53,894 nt of DNA, taken from a virus. This document shows, one piece after another, positions 25,006 to 33,087 of the stretch (its first letter is position 1; the number at the start of each line of letters is the position of its first letter). The position numbers and the translations under genes are program-made. Where the stretch lies: the IMG/VR virus record IMGVR_UViG_3300048582_000124, positions 1 through 53,894 of that record; one strand, given 5' to 3'. The notes under the pieces were generated by a model that saw only the letters and a list, made by a program, of their open reading frames with translations, had not been told where the DNA came from and did not search any database.

Positions 25006-25323
25006 ATGAACATTAAAGATATACTTCTCGAATCGCCAACTGACCTTATTGCAAGGTATCATCGTACCCCTAAGGCCTGCGCTGCTGCTGATCGGTTAAA
25101 TCAAGTAGCTGAAAAGTTTGCAGAGCAAAATAAAGAGCATTATATGTCTTATTTCGGCGAATTTTATAAAAACGGTTCTACTCCTGTTTTTACTACCGAA
25201 GACAATAACGTAACTGAGGCAACTCCGTTAAACAACAAACCCGAAGATCCGCAGCACGCCTCGAACGGTTACCGAGGTATAAGACGTGCAATGCAACTCT
25301 CCGGGTGGGAACGTAAAAAGTAA
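25006..25323 (+). CDS. Hypothetical protein, possible leaderless late gene (105 aa)
   Basis: Not recognised. I start at ATG 25006 (MNIKDILLESPTDL); an in-frame ATG at 24991 would lie in the promoter motif. The MxxKDxLxES opening is seen in virion-related proteins of large T4-like phages. The C-terminus is Gly/Arg-rich (NGYRGIRRAMQLSGWERKK). No Shine-Dalgarno is present. It is convergent with the LemA-like gene, with no bases between the two stops. Confidence 0.65.
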   Translation: MNIKDILLESPTDLIARYHRTPKACAAADRLNQVAEKFAEQNKEHYMSYFGEFYKNGSTPVFTTEDNNVTEATPLNNKPEDPQHASNGYRGIRRAMQLSGWERKK

Positions 25324-25884
25324 TTAACGCAACTTAATAACGCTATCTTCGCCTGTTTCAAACTTCTGACGCACGTCGCCGAGTGTAACAATTTTGTACT
25401 TCTCGAGTTCTACTTTAGGAAATCCCGCAAGTCCCATCCAAAAACCAGACCACACATATTTCAACTGTGCCTCATAATTCATACGGACGTCGACAAGCAT
25501 TTTTTGACTAGTAGCAAAATCGTTACGGCCGGACTCCATCACTTGTTGAATTTGGCGATACAGTTGGTTATCTAATGGCATGTTCTGTTCTTTGATAAAC
25601 TGAAAAACTGCTTGACTACCTTTATCACCGTAACGCCCTTCAAATGTTGCTTGAATAACTTCTTTTAAGTCATTCTTCATCATGTCCGGCACCTGTGCAA
25701 CTTCTTGCACTTTGGTAGTGTAGTTGTTAAGCACAACTTGATTTTCTTTCCATACCCCTTCTAACCGTGCTTCGTATTGTACTGCCGAATTATGATAACT
25801 CACATAAGTCATAATAAAAAAGACAGCAGCAAGACCAAGTGCAACAAGGACCATTAGACCGATAAAACCATTTTGATTTTTCAT
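25324..25884 (-). CDS. LemA-like membrane-anchored protein (186 aa)
   Basis: An N-terminal membrane helix (about 7-28) is followed by YVSYHNSAVQYEARLEGVWKENQVVLNNYTTKV, which resembles the opening helix of LemA (a YN.L...... ..W..V...Y..R motif), and further long helices. LemA proteins are periplasm-facing helical bundles of unclear function, often encoded beside TPM-domain proteins, as here. AAAGGA upstream; 14 bases after the preceding gene. Confidence 0.6.
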   Translation of the reverse strand: MKNQNGFIGLMVLVALGLAAVFFIMTYVSYHNSAVQYEARLEGVWKENQVVLNNYTTKVQEVAQVPDMMKNDLKEVIQATFEGRYGDKGSQAVFQFIKEQNMPLDNQLYRQIQQVMESGRNDFATSQKMLVDVRMNYEAQLKYVWSGFWMGLAGFPKVELEKYKIVTLGDVRQKFETGEDSVIKLR

Positions 25885-25898
25885 GTGTTTCCTTTAAG

Positions 25899-26963
25899 TT
25901 AGTTGATGTGTTTGTGTGCAGCATAGCTCCACACAATCGGAAATGCAAACCCAAACATACCGATGCACAAAACAATCCAAAACGGAAGTTCGATGCTATC
26001 TTCCAGGTATGCAAAATCCTCAATGTCTCTACGAACGTAGTGTTTGTCGAGTACAGTTGCTATTGTAGCAGATAATGCAGGAATGTCAACCGTTTTTAAG
26101 TCTAGAATGGCATCACGCATCTGCACGTTAATGATATCTTGTGCAGCCCACGAAAAAGAATCGACTTTTTCTATTATTCCCGTCTCGTCTGCTTTGATCA
26201 TAACGTACACATCATTAATTTTCCCACCTAGATGCTTTGCTTTTGTTGTTTCGACAAAGGCTGTATCTTGATTATGGAAAATTACTACCAAATTTGCTTT
26301 CTTTTTAGGACCTAGCTGCTTAAGACTGTCGTTTAACAATTGATTAAGCAAAGACAGGTCGGTTGTGTACTTACTTCCGTGATTTATCACACGGTTAATA
26401 CGGTAATAATCGTAAACTAAGGGATAACTCGGTACAGCCAGTGTGCTGTTGTACAATTCTTTGTTAAAGATAGATAAAGGGGATGCTTTTATGTAATTAA
26501 AATAAGAATCTTCCTTAGCAAACGGTTCTCCAACAACAACTGCTGTCCAACGCGGCGGTTCGTCTGACCCGCGGCGATCCACACGATCAATCGTAATGTC
26601 ACCAACAGATGATTGTACATCCCAGTCGTAATCATTCGTATGCTCGTAGCAAGTCGAACACGATTCGCTGCACGACCTGTTTGTACCGGTACCGGTGCAG
26701 GTTGTATGGCAATTACACCGGTACGAGTGACTACACGGAACAATTTCCCGTGATTTCGAAAGGACTGCTCCGTTGAATATCTGTACGTCGGCACCTTGCA
26801 TTTGCATGCCTCCAAAATACAGCAACCCAATGACTAGTCCTTGTATAAGGACACCTACTCCCACTTCTTGCAAAGTAACAGTATGCGGGAAGATCTTCAA
26901 TGCAGCAATAAACACCACAATCGAGATACTTACAAACAAAAAAATAGCTAACCAAATGCTCAT
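25899..26963 (-). CDS. Membrane protein with Cys-rich loop and TPM-like domain (354 aa)
   Basis: Two N-terminal membrane helices (about 4-25 and 33-52) and one near the C-terminus (about 325-347). After helix 2 comes a dense Cys/His segment (about 80-107: CSHSYRCNCHTTC, CSESCSTCYEH), likely a metal or disulfide site. Residues about 205-310 (KKANLVVIFHNQD..., YVMIKADETGIIEKV, RDAILDL...ALSATIATVLDKHY) look like a TPM (YgcG-type) domain. This is weak by eye but is supported by the adjoining LemA-like gene, since LemA and TPM genes commonly pair. Confidence 0.6.
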   Translation of the reverse strand: MSIWLAIFLFVSISIVVFIAALKIFPHTVTLQEVGVGVLIQGLVIGLLYFGGMQMQGADVQIFNGAVLSKSREIVPCSHSYRCNCHTTCTGTGTNRSCSESCSTCYEHTNDYDWDVQSSVGDITIDRVDRRGSDEPPRWTAVVVGEPFAKEDSYFNYIKASPLSIFNKELYNSTLAVPSYPLVYDYYRINRVINHGSKYTTDLSLLNQLLNDSLKQLGPKKKANLVVIFHNQDTAFVETTKAKHLGGKINDVYVMIKADETGIIEKVDSFSWAAQDIINVQMRDAILDLKTVDIPALSATIATVLDKHYVRRDIEDFAYLEDSIELPFWIVLCIGMFGFAFPIVWSYAAHKHIN

Positions 26964-26993
26964 TGCACACCTATTAATGGATTATAGTAAGCT

Positions 26994-27021
26994 ATTGTAA
27001 CATATTAGCTAGCATTGTCAA
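26994..27021 (-). promoter_or_regulatory. Sigma70-type promoter, TTGACA-16-TACAAT
   Basis: -35 at 27016-27021 and -10 at 26994-26999, upstream of the TPM-like and LemA-like genes. Confidence 0.75.
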
Positions 27022-27024
27022 CCA

Positions 27025-27396
27025 CTAAATGCCTAGTAGTTTACGTTCCTCCGGAGTGAGCTTTGCAAGTGCAGCATTCTTCACTCTCACCTTGCGATCT
27101 GCTTCTTCGAGCTCTTCGAGTGCCCAGCAGACTTCATTTTCGAAGTGCTCTAAGCGAGCGTAATCCTCATTCTCTTTCATCTCTAGCGAAAGGAAGACCC
27201 TGTATTCGCCGTCTCTGCTCGAGACGATAAGTTGCTCAGTAGCTACAGCTACAGTAATGTTCCAACCTAGACGGCGAACAGCAGTGTCCATTGCAGCGAA
27301 CATCTTGCCACGGTATTCGCGCACGCGACGCTCGGCTGTAGCCATGATTTCTGCTGCGGTCTGTGGATATCGTTCTGCTTTGGGTTGACGTGCCAT
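27025..27396 (-). CDS. Hypothetical protein (123 aa)
   Basis: Not recognised. ATG 27396 is used; a GTG at 27408 is in frame. Basic N-terminus, a beta-hairpin-like middle (LIVSSRDGEYRVFLSLEM), long acidic/basic helices at the C-terminus ending LTPEERKLLGI. Own sigma70-type promoter. Confidence 0.7.
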   Translation of the reverse strand: MARQPKAERYPQTAAEIMATAERRVREYRGKMFAAMDTAVRRLGWNITVAVATEQLIVSSRDGEYRVFLSLEMKENEDYARLEHFENEVCWALEELEEADRKVRVKNAALAKLTPEERKLLGI

Positions 27397-27425
27397 TTTG
27401 TTTCTCACTGTGTTTGTTTGTGCCT

Positions 27426-27454
27426 ATTATAGCAACATCAGAGAATGATGTCAA
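27426..27454 (-). promoter_or_regulatory. Consensus sigma70 promoter, TTGACA-17-TATAAT
   Basis: Perfect -35 (27449-27454) and -10 (27426-27431), in the 58-base gap between the exonuclease gene and the 123-aa gene. Confidence 0.88.
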
Positions 27455-28234
27455 CTACATTATTTTTTCTAAAGCAACAGCTACGCTTGCAGCAAAATCT
27501 TTATCGTATTTCTCGTGATTTTCGTCGAGTGATTCCATATTTTCCAGCGCCCAACGCCAGTAACTCATCGGAATCTCAGTTAATTTCTGACCTTTGTGCT
27601 TGCCGAACTGCATAGTGTCAGTAAGCGTAGGTTCGTCTAACCAAGCATCAATTTGTTTAATATACGGTGCATCGTCGGTTAATAGTCCCCTTGCAATCAT
27701 TTCGTCGATCATTATTTCTAAAAAATAACCGGTTACTAGAGCATCGCTATCGGCCCGGTGAGCATTAATTTCGTGGTACGCAGGATCTAATATGCCAAAA
27801 CGATAACGTAGATACGGCAAGGTAAAGTTCTCTACAGTGGGATCGTTGCCCCATAGTTTTTTAGCCATGCGTAATGTGCATATCCACGTAGGCGACGTCA
27901 CTGAATAACGAGCTAATACGCTTTTATCATAAAAAGCATTATGCGCAACGCAAACTACGTCTCCGCCAAACGCAAAGATAACAGAAGTAATATCTTTAAC
28001 GCAATTTTCGAAATACGGCTTAGTCTTTACCATGGCATTAGTGATGTTAGTGATGGACGACACCATCGGGCAAATACTATCGTGCGGTTTATACATATCA
28101 ACGAATGTAGTCCATTCGGCGCCTGTATTAATGGCGTACCCTAATTCAATTACTTCTGCTACTTTATAATCTTTACTAGTTGTTTCTGTATCTACTACAA
28201 TGCAATTCTTTAAAAACTCTTCTTTTCTATTCAT
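27455..28234 (-). CDS. DnaQ-type 3'-5' exonuclease with C-terminal DUF3820
   Basis: 259 aa. DEDDh exonuclease: ExoI VVDTETT (Asp15, Glu17), ExoII VAHNAFYDKSVL (Asp103), ExoIII HRADSDA (His159, Asp164). It cleaves single-stranded DNA or RNA ends in the manner of ExoX, RNase T or DnaQ. Residues about 205-255 (MQFGKHKGQKLTEIPMSYWRW) are a DUF3820 module, also fused to exonucleases in bacteria and phages. Probably repair or nucleotide salvage. Weak ribosome-binding site; 12 bases after the SpoVR stop. Confidence 0.92.
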   Translation of the reverse strand: MNRKEEFLKNCIVVDTETTSKDYKVAEVIELGYAINTGAEWTTFVDMYKPHDSICPMVSSITNITNAMVKTKPYFENCVKDITSVIFAFGGDVVCVAHNAFYDKSVLARYSVTSPTWICTLRMAKKLWGNDPTVENFTLPYLRYRFGILDPAYHEINAHRADSDALVTGYFLEIMIDEMIARGLLTDDAPYIKQIDAWLDEPTLTDTMQFGKHKGQKLTEIPMSYWRWALENMESLDENHEKYDKDFAASVAVALEKIM

Positions 28235-28246
28235 ATATTATTACTT

Positions 28247-29725
28247 TTAATTTCCTGTTGAAAATTCGTCAATGATGTCTCCTTCGCTATCCAACGTATA
28301 AAACACTACATCGAATCCCCAAAGGCGTTTAATGTGTTTCATACATTCGTATGCAGTATCTTCATCGAGTAATTGATCGGCTTGCGTCTGGCAAGTGATT
28401 TCTAACTCTCGACTACTACCTAAGTTTGCATTTATTACTTGTATATTTGGGTCGGTATAGCCCACTTCGTATTGTGCAGCAAGTGTGCTTCTAATTCTCT
28501 TGTAACCTTCTTCGTTGTGTATACTTTTAACAACATAGAAATCGTCATCTTCGTTACCTATGTGAAACATTCTTAAATCGCGCATTAGTTTAGGCGACAA
28601 GAATTGTCTGATAAAACTTTCGTCTCTATAATTTTCGACAGCATCTTTAATTACCGCAATGTAGTCTTTACCTGCAATATTCGGGAACCATTCTATATCT
28701 TCTGGCGTAGGATTTTTGCACATACGCTCGATATCACGGAAGATTGCAAGTCCTAACGCATAAGGGTTAAAACGTGCAGAACGTTCGAAGCCTGGCTGAT
28801 ACACTACATTACTATGAACGTGCATAAACTCGAGCATAGCACCTTCGGTGATTTGCCCTGTTTCGAACAAACGATTCATTAAGTAGCAATGGACCCAACA
28901 CGCAAATCCTTCGTTCATAACTTGCGTTTGGCGCTGGGGGTAAAAGTACTGCGCCATCATACGCACAATGCGTAGAATCTCGCGCTGCCAAGGCTCTAAG
29001 ATAGGACTGTGCTTCTCAATAAATTTCAGCAAATTCTCTTCTGGCTCTGCCGGGAATGTTTTTGCTTGTTCTTTTTCGTCTTTCTTAGGTTTGTTCCACA
29101 AAATGTCTACTTGACTTTGTGTATATTCTTCTCTTTCCTTTTGACGCTCAAGCTCTTTCTCAATAGATAGCTTTCCTGGCTTCTTGTATTTGTCTACACC
29201 TTGCATACGCAGGGCATGAGCTGAGTCGAGAATCTTCTCAACTGCATCAGAACCATACTTTTCTTCGCAAGAAGCAATATAGTCCCTGGCAAAGCACAAA
29301 TAGTCAATGATAGCATCGGCCTTAGTCCAGTTTTTAAACAAATAATTGTTCTTAAAGAAATGATTGTGCCCGAAGCAGTGCTGTATTACTAGACACTGCA
29401 ATGTGGCCGTATTATCCTCCATTAAATACACAATATTTGGATCAGAATTCAACGTAAGCTCGTATGCTAGTCCTGATTTACCGCTACGATACGATTGTTC
29501 TTCGCGAACAAACGTTTTGCCATAACTCCAGTGCCTATAAGACACAGGCATACCTATAGAAGCGTATGCGTCGAGCATCTGTTCAGAAGAAATAACCTCG
29601 TAAGACGACGGGTATAGGTTTAATCCTAACTCGTCCATTGCAAGTTTATAGCCCGCATTATGAAACTTGTCGATCATATCAAATGACCAATCAGAGTTCT
29701 CAAATAACAACTTAGTTTTCTTCAA
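28247..29725 (-). CDS. SpoVR/YcgB family protein
   Basis: 492 aa (E. coli YcgB 510). Opens NSDWSFDMIDKFHNAGYKLAMDELGL and carries YPSSYEVISSEQMLDAYASIGMP, FGHNHFFKNN, EGFACWVHCYLMNRL and GFERSARFNPYALG, all family landmarks. Biochemistry unknown; in bacteria the gene travels with yeaG/prkA and yeaH and is linked to sporulation or stationary phase. The start is TTG, overlapping the yeaH stop as TTGA, with AAGGAA upstream, so it is translationally coupled. Confidence 0.93.
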   Translation of the reverse strand: MKKTKLLFENSDWSFDMIDKFHNAGYKLAMDELGLNLYPSSYEVISSEQMLDAYASIGMPVSYRHWSYGKTFVREEQSYRSGKSGLAYELTLNSDPNIVYLMEDNTATLQCLVIQHCFGHNHFFKNNYLFKNWTKADAIIDYLCFARDYIASCEEKYGSDAVEKILDSAHALRMQGVDKYKKPGKLSIEKELERQKEREEYTQSQVDILWNKPKKDEKEQAKTFPAEPEENLLKFIEKHSPILEPWQREILRIVRMMAQYFYPQRQTQVMNEGFACWVHCYLMNRLFETGQITEGAMLEFMHVHSNVVYQPGFERSARFNPYALGLAIFRDIERMCKNPTPEDIEWFPNIAGKDYIAVIKDAVENYRDESFIRQFLSPKLMRDLRMFHIGNEDDDFYVVKSIHNEEGYKRIRSTLAAQYEVGYTDPNIQVINANLGSSRELEITCQTQADQLLDEDTAYECMKHIKRLWGFDVVFYTLDSEGDIIDEFSTGN

Positions 29726-30987
29726 GACATTATTTCCTTCGAGAAAATCATTCTAAAAATTCTATACACATCCGGAACATCATTTACCTGACATATTTTT
29801 AACTCTTTATGCATCTTGCTAATTGCGTGCATCATCTCCCACATATCGCTATCTTTAGCACTGTTAGGGCTGCGCACTTCGATGTAAGCATACTGCTGGC
29901 ACAAAGGAATTATCTTTTCGTGTAACAATTCTGTTACATGATCGTTGTCTGTAGAAAAATTGTCACCGTCTGACGTTTGTGCAACATAAATGTTCCAGTC
30001 GTCCGGGCTGTATCTTTCTTTTTGCACACGCAGCATTTCCATTAAACCCGAAGATACAATTGTTCCGCCTGTTTCTTTGTTATAAAAGAAATCTTCTTCG
30101 GAGCATTCGCGACCTTCGGTGTGGTGTCTAATGAATATAACATCAACAAGATCGTATTTGTATTGCAAGAACAAGTATAGCAGCAAATAGAAACGCTTTG
30201 CTAGTTCTTTCTCATGCACGCCCATCGATGCAGACACATCCATTATGCAAAACATTACTGCTTTGTGCTTCGGAGAAGGTCTCTTTTCAAAGTTTCTAAA
30301 CTGTAAGTCGATAGGATCTAAGAACGGAACAGCATCGATACGCTTTTTAAGATGCTCTATTTCTGCTTCGATTGCAATGCGCCTTCCTTCTTGATCAGGC
30401 GTTAGTGCTGCCATTTCTTCTTGCAACAATTTTATCTTTTTGTTCTTGGGTGCCTTAAGCGAGTAACGTCTGCCTATGCTTCTTTTCATCGAACGGCAAA
30501 TGTCTAATGTTGCAGGTGTGCCTGCATTAGAAAATCCTGCGCGAACTTTTGAAAATGCAATAGTCTGATCTATGCTTTTCTTTTTTAGCTCAGGCAGTTC
30601 TAAATCTTCGAACAGTATGTCGTTAAACTCGTCCTTGCTTATGTTAAACGAGAACTCGTCTTCGCCTTCGCCGTCATCACTTGCATTGCCTGCTTTGCCT
30701 TGACTTTGTTGCGGGCGCTCGATTAGATCGCCTTGTACATACTCTCTGTTGCCAGGTAACACAAACTCTCTGTTGCCTGTTGTATGATCGTAATGAAACC
30801 ACGGTTCTTTAATACTGTCGCTAGGCACAGACACAGACTGATCGTTCTCGGTAGTGATTGACCGATTCGATAGACCTTCTCTTACGCTAGCCTTAAGATG
30901 TTCTTTGACACGCTTTATGAATCGTTGTCTATTATTTAAATTTTTGCCGGTCGGATTTAATCGTCTGTCTATAATAGTGTATGTCAT
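29722..30987 (-). CDS. yeaH: YeaH/DUF444 family protein with VWA-like domain
   Basis: 421 aa (E. coli YeaH 427). N-terminus IIDRRLNPTGKNLNNRQRFIKR matches DUF444. A basic/acidic linker (about 95-115) precedes a VWA-like C-terminal half with the metal site DVSASMG (Asp250, Ser252, Ser254) and VIFIRHHTEGREC. In bacteria YeaH is encoded with the kinase YeaG. Here it follows prkA after a hairpin, with AAGGAG before the ATG, and is coupled to spoVR. Confidence 0.94.
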   Translation of the reverse strand: MTYTIIDRRLNPTGKNLNNRQRFIKRVKEHLKASVREGLSNRSITTENDQSVSVPSDSIKEPWFHYDHTTGNREFVLPGNREYVQGDLIERPQQSQGKAGNASDDGEGEDEFSFNISKDEFNDILFEDLELPELKKKSIDQTIAFSKVRAGFSNAGTPATLDICRSMKRSIGRRYSLKAPKNKKIKLLQEEMAALTPDQEGRRIAIEAEIEHLKKRIDAVPFLDPIDLQFRNFEKRPSPKHKAVMFCIMDVSASMGVHEKELAKRFYLLLYLFLQYKYDLVDVIFIRHHTEGRECSEEDFFYNKETGGTIVSSGLMEMLRVQKERYSPDDWNIYVAQTSDGDNFSTDNDHVTELLHEKIIPLCQQYAYIEVRSPNSAKDSDMWEMMHAISKMHKELKICQVNDVPDVYRIFRMIFSKEIMS

Positions 30988-31002
30988 GGTTCGCTCCTTA
31001 TA

Positions 31003-31030
31003 AACAGCACGGTAGAACTACCGTGCTGTT
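31003..31030 (-). promoter_or_regulatory. Intercistronic hairpin between prkA and yeaH
   Basis: Perfect inverted repeat AACAGCACGGTAG / CTACCGTGCTGTT right after the prkA stop and just before the AAGGAG of yeaH. It has no U-run on the minus strand, so it is more likely a processing/stability or partial-attenuation hairpin than a full terminator. Confidence 0.7.
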
Positions 31031-31034
31031 GTCA

Positions 31035-32975
31035 TTACGACTTAGCTATTCTCGTAAACCATTCAACCAAACGATGTGTTTGTTTTGCGCTGTATCCGCG
31101 TTCAATCATGCGGCGCACAAATTCGTCGTGCTTGATCTGATCTTTCTTATTAGTCTTTGTATTACTGAAGCTGATAACTGGTAGCAGTTCTTCTGTATTA
31201 CTAAACATTTTCTTTTCGATCACTTCTCGCAGTTTTTCATAGCTAGTCCACATAGGGTTCTTACCTTGATTGTTAGCTTTTGCTCTTAGTACAAAATTAA
31301 CAACTTCAGCACGGAAGTCTTTAGGGTTAGCAATGCCTGCAGGCTTTTCTATCTTTTCGAGCTCTGCATTAAGTACTTCTCTATCAAACATTTGACCAGT
31401 GTCAGGATCTTTGTAATCAACATCCTGTGTCCATGCATCGGCGTAATCTACATAACGGTCGAACAAGTTCTGTCCGTAGTCGCTGTAGCTTTCAAGATAT
31501 GCTTTCTGAATTTCATGACCAATGAAGTCTTTGTATTCGTTTGACATATATTCTTTAATGAAGTCTAAGTATTTGGCTTCTTTCTCTTCGCCCATTTGGT
31601 CGTTTTTAATTGCCTTCTCGAGCACATTTATTAAGTGTACCGGATCAGCAGCAATTTCTTCCGAGTCATAGTTATAAGTCTGCGATAGTACTTTAAACGC
31701 AAATCTGGTAGACAAACCTGTCATACCTTCGTCGACGCCAGCCTCTTCTTTGTATTCGTGCAGTGTACGGCACTTAGGATCTTTGTCCTTTAAGTGTTCA
31801 CCGTTATATACGCACATTTTAGAAACAAGGTTGGAGTTCTTATGTTCCTTTAGTCTTGTCAGCACAAAGAAGTCAGCTAGTAACTCTAATGTGCGCGGTG
31901 CTAAAGGAGCGCCTTGCAATGCAGAGTCTCTAATCATCTTTTTGTAAATCTTAACTTCTTCGTCTCGACGTAAGCAGTAGGGAACTTTGACAATATAGAT
32001 ACGATCGAGGAATGCTTCATTATTTTTATTGTTACGGAATGTAGTCCACTCAGATTCGTTAGAGTGAGCTAACACTACCCCGTTAAACGGAATTGCACCT
32101 AAGCCTTCTTCTGTACCATTATAGTTGCCTTCCTGCGTTGCAGTTAGCAATGGGTGCAATACTTTAATAGGTGCCTTAAACATTTCGACAAATTCTAGCA
32201 TACCTTGATTAGAGTGGCACAGTCCACCGGAGTAAGAATAAGCATCAGTGTCGTGTTGGCTAAAATCTTCCAACATACGAATGTCTACTTTACCAACTAA
32301 CGAGCTAATGTCCTGATTGTTATCGTCGCCTGGTTCTGTTTTAGAGATACCGACCTGATTTAACTTGCTAGGCCATAACTTAACTACGCTAAATTTACTA
32401 ACGTCGTTCTTGAATTCTTTTAAACGCTTCAGGGCCCATGGACTAGGAATCAAGTTATAGAAATAACGTTCTGGAATACCGTATTCTTCTTGTAAAGCCT
32501 TTCTATTTTTGCTTGCAGCAAATAATCCCAGAGGCGACTCGAACACAGGACTGATTTCGTCGCCCGCTTTAAGTACATATATAGGGTGCTGCTCCGTTAA
32601 CTCTTTTAATTTCTCTGCTAGGCTGGATTTAGCAGAGCCAACCGGGCCCAGGAGATAGAGAATCTGCTTCTTTTCTTCTAAACCTTGTGCAGCATGTCGG
32701 AAGAATCCTACAATACGGTCGATCGTGTCTTCCATTCCGTAAAATTCACTAAATGCTTTGTAGGAATTAATAGTTCTACGCTGAAAGATCCTTGCTAAAC
32801 GAGGATCCTGTGTAGTATCAATTCTTTCTGGTTCACCGATAGCAGCAATCATTCTCTCTGCTGGCGTAGCGTATGTAATAGGTTCCGATTTGCACCGATC
32901 GAAATATTCTTCTAGTGTTAACTCTTCGTCGCGCTTGTCGTTGAGTTCTTGCGAAAAAAGATCAAATAACTTCAT
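31035..32975 (-). CDS. prkA: PrkA/YeaG-type serine protein kinase
   Basis: 646 aa (E. coli YeaG 644). An AAA-like N-terminal domain (PrkA AAA) with P-loop GPVGSAKSS (110-118), ALKRLKEFKNDVSKF, the stretch FVEMFKAPIKVLHPLLTATQEGNY and LDRIYIVKVPYCLRRDEE, then the PrkA C-terminal domain. PrkA phosphorylates Ser/Thr targets and, with YeaH, affects stress and nitrogen-starvation physiology in enterobacteria. AGGAG upstream and a perfect sigma70 promoter with an NATAAATA motif behind it. First gene of the prkA-yeaH-spoVR operon. Confidence 0.95.
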   Translation of the reverse strand: MKLFDLFSQELNDKRDEELTLEEYFDRCKSEPITYATPAERMIAAIGEPERIDTTQDPRLARIFQRRTINSYKAFSEFYGMEDTIDRIVGFFRHAAQGLEEKKQILYLLGPVGSAKSSLAEKLKELTEQHPIYVLKAGDEISPVFESPLGLFAASKNRKALQEEYGIPERYFYNLIPSPWALKRLKEFKNDVSKFSVVKLWPSKLNQVGISKTEPGDDNNQDISSLVGKVDIRMLEDFSQHDTDAYSYSGGLCHSNQGMLEFVEMFKAPIKVLHPLLTATQEGNYNGTEEGLGAIPFNGVVLAHSNESEWTTFRNNKNNEAFLDRIYIVKVPYCLRRDEEVKIYKKMIRDSALQGAPLAPRTLELLADFFVLTRLKEHKNSNLVSKMCVYNGEHLKDKDPKCRTLHEYKEEAGVDEGMTGLSTRFAFKVLSQTYNYDSEEIAADPVHLINVLEKAIKNDQMGEEKEAKYLDFIKEYMSNEYKDFIGHEIQKAYLESYSDYGQNLFDRYVDYADAWTQDVDYKDPDTGQMFDREVLNAELEKIEKPAGIANPKDFRAEVVNFVLRAKANNQGKNPMWTSYEKLREVIEKKMFSNTEELLPVISFSNTKTNKKDQIKHDEFVRRMIERGYSAKQTHRLVEWFTRIAKS

Positions 32976-33007
32976 ATACTTGCTCCTGTGTTTCTATATG
33001 TACGGTA

Positions 33008-33036
33008 ATTATACTACATAAATGTTATTTTGTCAA
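33008..33036 (-). promoter_or_regulatory. Consensus sigma70 promoter of prkA-yeaH-spoVR, TTGACA-17-TATAAT
   Basis: Perfect -35 (33031-33036), 17-base spacer and perfect -10 (33008-33013), about 33 bases before the prkA ATG. A CATAAATA motif at 33076-33083 could add late expression. Confidence 0.92.
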
Positions 33037-33087
33037 GTAATATTTAACCGAGCAATCCGAGCAGCCCGTTAATAATATTTATGACTT

